A DNA stretch of 64,000 bases, from positions 124,001-188,000 of the forward strand of contig JAUHWG010000010.1 in NCBI GenBank assembly GCA_030424595.1. The letters run 5' to 3'. Each line of letters starts with the position of its first letter. The stretch's first letter is position 1. This DNA is from Polyangia bacterium. GTDB lineage: Bacteria > Myxococcota_A > Polyangia > Nannocystales > Nannocystaceae. This document shows positions 60,401 to 64,000 of the stretch, one piece after another. The notes beneath the pieces were generated by a model, which saw nothing but the letters and a program-made list of their open reading frames with translations, did no database searches and was not told the origin of the DNA. A program made the translations under genes and the position numbers.

Positions 60401-60606
60401 ACGGCGCCGCGCGCCTGCGGACCCGAACACGCTTCCAGCTGGCCAAGCTCCTCTGGTCCACGCCCGTCGACGGCGGCCGCGATCGCGACCGCGCGATGCT
60501 CCTCGCGCGATCGGCCTACGAGGGGTCGAGCGAGGCGAGCGAGGCGAGCGACGCCGCAGATGCCGAGGAGATCGCGTCCTGGATAGCAGAGCGGAGCGAG
60601 CGTTGA
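57406..60606 (+). CDS. Membrane Ser/Thr protein kinase with C-terminal TPR array
   Basis: A 1066-residue protein. I choose ATG 57406 over a GTG at 57334 because the first 24 residues of the longer form are junk-like. The kinase domain covers about 76-370: G-loop VGEGAMGVV (83-91), Lys106 in VAIKLL, HRDFKPAN (202-209), DFG at 222-224, and MAPEQ at 278-282. A 45-residue Pro/Glu-rich insert sits between DFG and APE. Residues 379-397 (VAAPLLALAVVSAGIVGL) are the membrane helix. The rest (about 400-1050) is outside, with a Cys-containing segment first and then about ten tetratricopeptide repeats (YREALELEETIHGADHPLLAG, YYESALAVYHALYGDDS and similar). This is the common PknB-like TPR architecture of myxobacteria, phosphorylating unknown targets in response to protein partners. 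Confidence 0.92.
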   Translation: MAQTSPPSAPPLSDDLHNIAEDQTLAAPARVFGASATGEAEALAQTRLAGAERRSGPPPAPVAGGVEPDRGTSVGRYLVVKKVGEGAMGVVFAAHDPELDRMVAIKLLHGANRGGDAQARLLREAQVLARLNHNNVVAVHDIGVHGESVFIAMEFVSGDTLHHWAAVHLREEGTPPPWQEVTRVFEAAGRGLAAAHHEGLIHRDFKPANVMIGDDGRVRVMDFGLARAALDRPHEADEPLRPPGDVEELGETLAQSSGEGQLATLTHHGALIGTPAYMAPEQFTGARVTAHTDQFSFCTAFYEILYGERPFSGESIAELAAAIRRGRIPDPPKRTTIPGWLRRVLQRGLEVDPSRRYPSMGALLSAIEQGRARRRRRQVAAPLLALAVVSAGIVGLRQHDATQRERACQLEGEAIGEIWDEEIAESVRSSILATGAPYAGAVAAKVVPALDQHTLEWSARATEACQAARVEGRWPSPAYDKAAWCLDHARSELVSLIDHLGAADTVSVQEALPSVIALSKPEACVDEGRLASLGDPPPHARRPAVAALYAQIYQARRRATSGDYSGALADILRVRDVADTVGWEPLRAATRAAQAHLYHLNGDYDIAERTGREAFKSALRARSWTVSFAVSAELAEVVGVRQDRHREGLLWADLADTLRVLAGDPTGMLAADLSLIRGHIDLKAGDFANAASRYREALELEETIHGADHPLLAGPLNALGSALSSLGKYNEALELHERSLVLRRGGLAEDHPAVGDSLVAMGSVLRELGALEEARTRYQEALLLYRGALGPRHPQLVETLNALADLALRRDATDQAEQYLEEALAIAVTLRGDDRVELANTYINLGLLARTRSEYTAARNYYESALAVYHALYGDDSLAVSNLYNNLGSVDYFQGDMVSAKLLFQRAFSIRERLLGPDHPELSTILNNLGKVSERLGASEEARANYERALEIAQSGVGEESPALASFLFNLASVEATLGRAEEAIRYYERADAALSGPDGAARLRTRTRFQLAKLLWSTPVDGGRDRDRAMLLARSAYEGSSEASEASDAADAEEIASWIAERSER

Positions 60607-60670
60607 CGTGTCTGCCATCTGTTGGATCCGCATTGAGAAGACGGCAGAGGTAGAGGTCCACGTCCTCCAC

Positions 60671-61687
60671 TCACGGGGGCGTGCGCACGGAGCCTGAGAC
60701 CAGGGGCGCGCCGCCGACGGCCGCCCCTGCGAGCGTATCGCCGAGCTTGCGAAGGTTCCCGAGGCTCGGCCGGTAGCGATCATTGTCAAAGGCGAGGCTC
60801 GCCCGCCACAGCCCGACCAGGTCAGCGTCGGCCGGCGCGCGAGCCCACGCAGACGCGGAGGGCTCACGCAGCGCGCCCTCGGGCAACCGTGCGAAGGGAT
60901 CCTCCGCCAACCAGCGGACGAGGCGTCGCTCGCGATCGAGCTGTGCGGCGAGCTCCGGGGTTCGCACGGACCAGCCGGCGACCATCGCCGGGTTGCAGAT
61001 CACATACTCGCGAAAGGGGGTCGGCTCGCGATCGCGGACGTGGTAGACGGCGCCGATCCGGGCGGGCTCCGCCACCGCCTGCGCGAGCTCGACCGGCCGG
61101 CCCTCGAGATCCACGACCGAGAGGGGCTCGGCCCCCGCCGGCTCGAGCTTGACGATCCAAGCCCGCGCGGCGAGGTCGATCGCGATCAGCTCGTCGCCGT
61201 AGCCCCGGGGTCCCAGGCCCATGACGGTCGCGAAGCCGGAGACCCAGGCGTAGCGGTGGCGACGGAGGACAGGATCCTGTCGCAGGGCCCGGGCTAGCTC
61301 CGCCCCGGACGCGCCCCCCTCCGCGAGCTCGTCGAGCGCTCGAATGTAGGCGGTCGGCCGCCCGCCGCTCGTCGCCGTGGCGACCAGGAGGGGACCGCCG
61401 CTGCGGAGCGCCTGGACCTGCTCGGCGGAGGTCCAGGAGTAGAGGCGCTCGCGGGCGTAGTCGTCGTGATAGACGGCATAGGAGCGGAGCTCGGCGACAG
61501 ACGACGCGCTCTCCTCGGCCGCGTCGACTGCCGCCTCCTGAGCATGGTCGTCGTCCGCGGCGCGGATCTCCGGCGGCCGCGCGAGCTCAGCTCCGACGCT
61601 CGGCGCCCGCCCACAGCCGACGAGAAAGCTCAGGAGGAGCCCCGGGGTCGCGTGCGCGAGCGCTGAGCGGACTCGTCCGTAGGCCAC
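60671..61687 (-). CDS. Lipoprotein of unknown function
   Basis: A 338-residue protein. Start: the outermost TTG (61723) coincides with the -35 TTGACA, so GTG 61687 is preferred; it gives MAYGRVRSAL and a lipobox LVGC (Cys25, followed by GRAPS). The rest is alpha/beta with segments YAVYHDDYARERLYSWTSAEQVQALR, LLVATATSGGRPTAYIRALDEL, YAWVSGFATVMGLGPRGYGDELIAIDL and EYVICNPAMVAGWSVRTPEL. The order is that of a family of unknown function; I do not recognise an enzyme motif. The DE pair of the surface motif is absent. Confidence 0.68.
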   Translation of the reverse strand: MAYGRVRSALAHATPGLLLSFLVGCGRAPSVGAELARPPEIRAADDDHAQEAAVDAAEESASSVAELRSYAVYHDDYARERLYSWTSAEQVQALRSGGPLLVATATSGGRPTAYIRALDELAEGGASGAELARALRQDPVLRRHRYAWVSGFATVMGLGPRGYGDELIAIDLAARAWIVKLEPAGAEPLSVVDLEGRPVELAQAVAEPARIGAVYHVRDREPTPFREYVICNPAMVAGWSVRTPELAAQLDRERRLVRWLAEDPFARLPEGALREPSASAWARAPADADLVGLWRASLAFDNDRYRPSLGNLRKLGDTLAGAAVGGAPLVSGSVRTPP

Positions 61688-61694
61688 CTCGTAC

Positions 61695-61723
61695 GTGTGT
61701 CTCCAGGCTATGCAGGCTGTCAA
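61695..61723 (-). promoter_or_regulatory. TTGACA-N17-ACACAC promoter of the 60671 gene
   Basis: Minus strand: TTGACA (61718-61723), 17 bases, ACACAC, 7 bases, GTG at 61687. The spacing again gives a leaderless or almost leaderless transcript. Confidence 0.45.
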
Positions 61724-61800
61724 GCCGCATCCCCCGCGACCGCCCGTCGACGCCGGCCTGCGCTCGTCCCTTCGCCCCCTGCGTTGGGCCTAGCGTCGCG

Positions 61801-61890
61801 CCCCAGATCGCCCCAGGTCGCCCCCGGCCGCCCCAAGCCGCCCCAGGCCGCCCCAGGCCGCCCCAAGCCGCCCCAAGCCGCCCCAGGCCG
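61801..61890 (+). repeat. Nine tandem 10-base units (CCCCAGGCCG type)
   Basis: Nine 10-base units, variants CCCCAGGCCG, CCCCAAGCCG and CCCCAGATCG, fill most of the space before the DUF1338-like gene. It is C-rich on the plus strand and G-rich on the other. Confidence 0.85.
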
Positions 61891-61939
61891 CAAGGAGTCT
61901 CCTCGTGGGCGCCCCCCTGGCCTATACAGGATCACGACG

Positions 61940-62746
61940 ATGCCTAGCCTCGACACGCTCCTCGATCGACTCTGGTCGGACTACCGCGGGTGCAACCCCC
62001 AGGTCGGCCAGATCCACCAGCTCCTCCGCGCTCGCGGCGAGCGTGTCGTCAACGACCACATCGCCCTGCGCACCTTCTCCGGGCCGCAGATCGGGCTTGA
62101 GGTGCTCGCTCACGCCTTCGTCGACCGCGGCTACCGGGCGGCGGGCGAGTACGAGTTCACGACGAAGAAGCTCCGCGCTCGTCACTACCTCCACCCGGAT
62201 CCAGAGAGGCCCAAGCTCTTCATCTCGGAGCTGGTCCTCAGCCGCACCTCGCCTGCGCTGCGCGCTACTGTCGAAGGTCTCTTGGGCCAGGTGGACCCGG
62301 AGCTGGGTGGGCGCTGGGATCTGGCGGCGAGCGGTCGACCTTGGCCAGCGCCGAGCTCGGGGGTCTATCAGCGGCTGCTCGCCGAGAGCGAGTACGCGGC
62401 CTGGCTCGCGGTCTTCGGGCTGCGGGCCAATCACTTCACGATCTCTGTCAACGCCCTCACGACCATCGCCACCCTCGAAGAGCTCGGCGACCTCGTCGTC
62501 GGCGCAGGGATCCCGCTGAGCGCCGCGGGCGGGGTGATCAAGGGCTCGCCGGCGGAGCTGCTCGAGCAATCGTCGACGATCGCCGCGCCCGTCGAGCTCG
62601 AGCTCGCCGACGGCCCGGCGACGATCCCCGGCTGCTACTACGAGTTCGCCCGCCGCTACCGCGACAGCGCAGGTCGACTCTTCACCGGCTTTGTCACGAG
62701 CTCTGCGGATCGGATCTTTGAGTCGACCGACCGCCGCTCGGAGTGA
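61940..62746 (+). CDS. DUF1338 protein, 2-oxoadipate dioxygenase/decarboxylase (HglS)-like, short form
   Basis: A 268-residue soluble protein of the DUF1338 family. Members such as HglS/YdcJ are Fe(II) enzymes that convert 2-oxoadipate to 2-hydroxyglutarate in lysine breakdown. The family's two-His-one-Glu metal set fits His40 (VVNDHIALRTF), His165 (LRANHFTISVN) and Glu235 (CYYEFARRY). PKLFISELVLS and TGFVTSSADRIFES are further family blocks. It is shorter than the roughly 460-residue HglS proteins, resembling the compact branch. ATG 61940 is chosen because the longer frame is made of the 10-base repeat; TATACA lies eleven bases before it. It converges with the MFS gene, overlapping coding ends by 53 bases. 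Confidence 0.82.
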   Translation: MPSLDTLLDRLWSDYRGCNPQVGQIHQLLRARGERVVNDHIALRTFSGPQIGLEVLAHAFVDRGYRAAGEYEFTTKKLRARHYLHPDPERPKLFISELVLSRTSPALRATVEGLLGQVDPELGGRWDLAASGRPWPAPSSGVYQRLLAESEYAAWLAVFGLRANHFTISVNALTTIATLEELGDLVVGAGIPLSAAGGVIKGSPAELLEQSSTIAAPVELELADGPATIPGCYYEFARRYRDSAGRLFTGFVTSSADRIFESTDRRSE

Positions 62747-64000
62747 GCTCGCCCCCCTCCGGCTCCGAGCCGGGAGGCTTCGCGAGGCCGCGGCGGACGA
62801 CCACCGCCAGACCCGCCCAGGCGACGATCCCAGCCGCGAGGCCGAACCAAGCGGCGTCCTGCGCAGAGCCGCTGGCGTCCGCGATCAGGGCCCCGAGCAG
62901 GCCGGCGAGCCCCTGGCTGAGCAAGAGCCCGAGCTGGTCGATCGAGGCGACCCGGCCGAGGATCGGCCTCGGCGTCAGGATCTGGACGCGGGTCGCTGAG
63001 GTCACCCAACCAGCGCCGGTGCCAAAGCCCCAAAGCCCGACCGCGACGAAGACCCAGGTCGGCGCGGAGGCGAGGGCGAAGAGCGCGACCCCGGCGAAGG
63101 TCAACCACGTGCCGACGCTGAGGCCGAGCCGCGCGGAGGCGAGGCGAGAGGAGCGGGCCCAGACAAGCGGGCCTATTCCGGTCCCGATCCCGCGGGCGCT
63201 GTGGAGCGCGCCGAGGGCGAGCGCGACCGTCCCGAGCCCCCCTGCGACCCCGTGGAGGAGGATCCAGGCGCCGCCGCCGACGAGCATGATCGGCACCTTC
63301 GCCAGCGCCGCCTCGAGGACGAGCGGCCGCTGGAGAACGATCCGCCAGGCGTCGCGGAGACGGCCCTGATCGACCTCTGCTCGCCGCCCTTCGACGGCCC
63401 CGGCCGACGCCTCGCCGCTCACCTCGTCCCCGCCGATCGAGAGGAGCTCCCCGTGCCCGTCGCCCTCCTCGTCGACGTTGCCGACGACCCCCACGACCCC
63501 CACGACCCCCACTTGACCGCCGTCGACGTGCCAACTGAGCTCACCGCCGGCGATCGGCGATGGCGGCCGATCCTCAGGGCGCAGGCGGGGCAGCGTCGCC
63601 AGGATCCCTGCGGCGACGACGAAGGTCACGGCGTCGACCGCCAGGGCACCGACGACGCCGATCGCCGCGGTCACGAGGCCGCCGAGTCCGACGCCGATCG
63701 TGAAGACGAGGCTCCAGGTCGCGCCGAGGAGGGCGTTGGCCCGGCCGAGCAGGTGGAGCGGGAGAAGCTGCGGCAGGCTCGCTTGAGCTGCGGGATCCAT
63801 GAACGCGCCGAGGGCCATCCGGACGAAGAGGAGCGCCTGGACCGCGAAGAGCTGGTCGAAGTAGGCGGCGATGACCATGCCTACGACGATGAGCGCCCGC
63901 AGCAGGCTGACGACCACCATGATCGCCCGACGATCGTAGCGATCGGCGAGACGACCGGCATAGGGCGCGAAGAGGGCTCGCGGCAAGGTGTGGGCGACCA
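62694..64000 (-). CDS. MFS transporter, N terminus outside window
   Basis: At least 430 residues; the frame is open to the window end and the likely first helices lie beyond it. The visible part begins with the cytoplasmic MFS motif between helices 2 and 3 (APYAGRLADRYDRRAIM) and has about ten hydrophobic helices in two groups separated by a long loop (about 150-215) containing the repeat VGVVGVVGVVG. The order fits the MFS_3/enterobactin-exporter-like drug or siderophore exporters (EntS type), but the substrate is unknown. The stop lies 53 bases inside the end of the DUF1338 gene on the other strand. Confidence 0.85.
   Translation of the reverse strand, partial: VAHTLPRALFAPYAGRLADRYDRRAIMVVVSLLRALIVVGMVIAAYFDQLFAVQALLFVRMALGAFMDPAAQASLPQLLPLHLLGRANALLGATWSLVFTIGVGLGGLVTAAIGVVGALAVDAVTFVVAAGILATLPRLRPEDRPPSPIAGGELSWHVDGGQVGVVGVVGVVGNVDEEGDGHGELLSIGGDEVSGEASAGAVEGRRAEVDQGRLRDAWRIVLQRPLVLEAALAKVPIMLVGGGAWILLHGVAGGLGTVALALGALHSARGIGTGIGPLVWARSSRLASARLGLSVGTWLTFAGVALFALASAPTWVFVAVGLWGFGTGAGWVTSATRVQILTPRPILGRVASIDQLGLLLSQGLAGLLGALIADASGSAQDAAWFGLAAGIVAWAGLAVVVRRGLAKPPGSEPEGGELTPSGGRSTQRSDPQSS

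Overview
The window looks like chromosome from a deltaproteobacterial myxobacterium, most likely of the Nannocystis/Plesiocystis/Enhygromyxa group. This is inferred, not proven. The reasons are the very high GC, the codon third positions rich in G/C, and the large number of monocistronic lipoprotein genes whose products carry long Ser/Thr/Gly/Asp linkers after the lipobox cysteine. Other myxobacterial hallmarks are IgGFc-binding, VCBS/FG-GAP, thrombospondin-3 and 'myxococcus Cys-rich' domains, a Ser/Thr kinase fused to TPRs, and a kinase-type GAF-histidine kinase. I found no tRNA, rRNA, CRISPR array or replication origin.

Layout. 1-2.6 kb: 3' part of a GAF/histidine kinase, then a small P-loop NTPase. 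2.9-28.4 kb: a 'surface lipoprotein' region (VCBS protein, ceramidase, amidohydrolase with TSP3 repeats, beta-helix protein, IgGFc-binding protein, Vgb-like propeller, a second propeller-like protein, a six-repeat protein and an alpha/alpha-toroid protein). It is interrupted by a PH-like membrane protein, a cytochrome P450, and a divergent winged-helix regulator / SulP-EIIA fusion transporter pair. 28.5-35.1 kb: a TetR-headed operon with a LolA-like carrier, two FtsX/LolCE-like permeases, a LolD-like ATPase and an outer-membrane barrel. 35.1-37.6 kb (minus strand): aquaporin, ECF sigma factor, small acidic protein and MscS channel, which together look like an osmotic-stress set. 37.8-46.5 kb: cupin-like protein, FGE-like/propeller fusion, HIT hydrolase, EF-hand lipoprotein, methyltransferase and several unknowns. 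46.5-47 kb: a cluster of palindromic mobile elements holding a TPR gene fragment. 47-55.5 kb: further lipoproteins mixed with decaying DNA (GNAT relic, relic of an EF-hand lipoprotein paralogue, IS91-type transposase remnant, truncated Cys-rich gene) and a SUKH/SMI1 gene beside a large unknown gene. 55.6-64 kb: LysR/dimeric-barrel divergon, Ser/Thr kinase-TPR protein, a lipoprotein, a short 2-oxoadipate dioxygenase/decarboxylase-type enzyme and a truncated MFS transporter.

How it fits together. Sixteen genes encode probable lipoproteins. Ten of them have an acidic pair (DD or DE) two to four residues after the lipid-modified cysteine, usually C-x-G-D-D/E. The Lol-like operon lies in the middle of this set, so a lipoprotein sorting system with its own signal is a reasonable hypothesis. 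Many genes, especially the single lipoprotein genes, have a -10-like TANNNT hexamer 6-7 bases before the ATG/GTG and no Shine-Dalgarno sequence, so leaderless transcription is probably common here. A 166-bp palindromic element bounded by CTAG occurs twice in inverted orientation, 40 kb apart, with a single base difference, plus one degenerate and one half copy. All copies lie at or near gene 3' ends.
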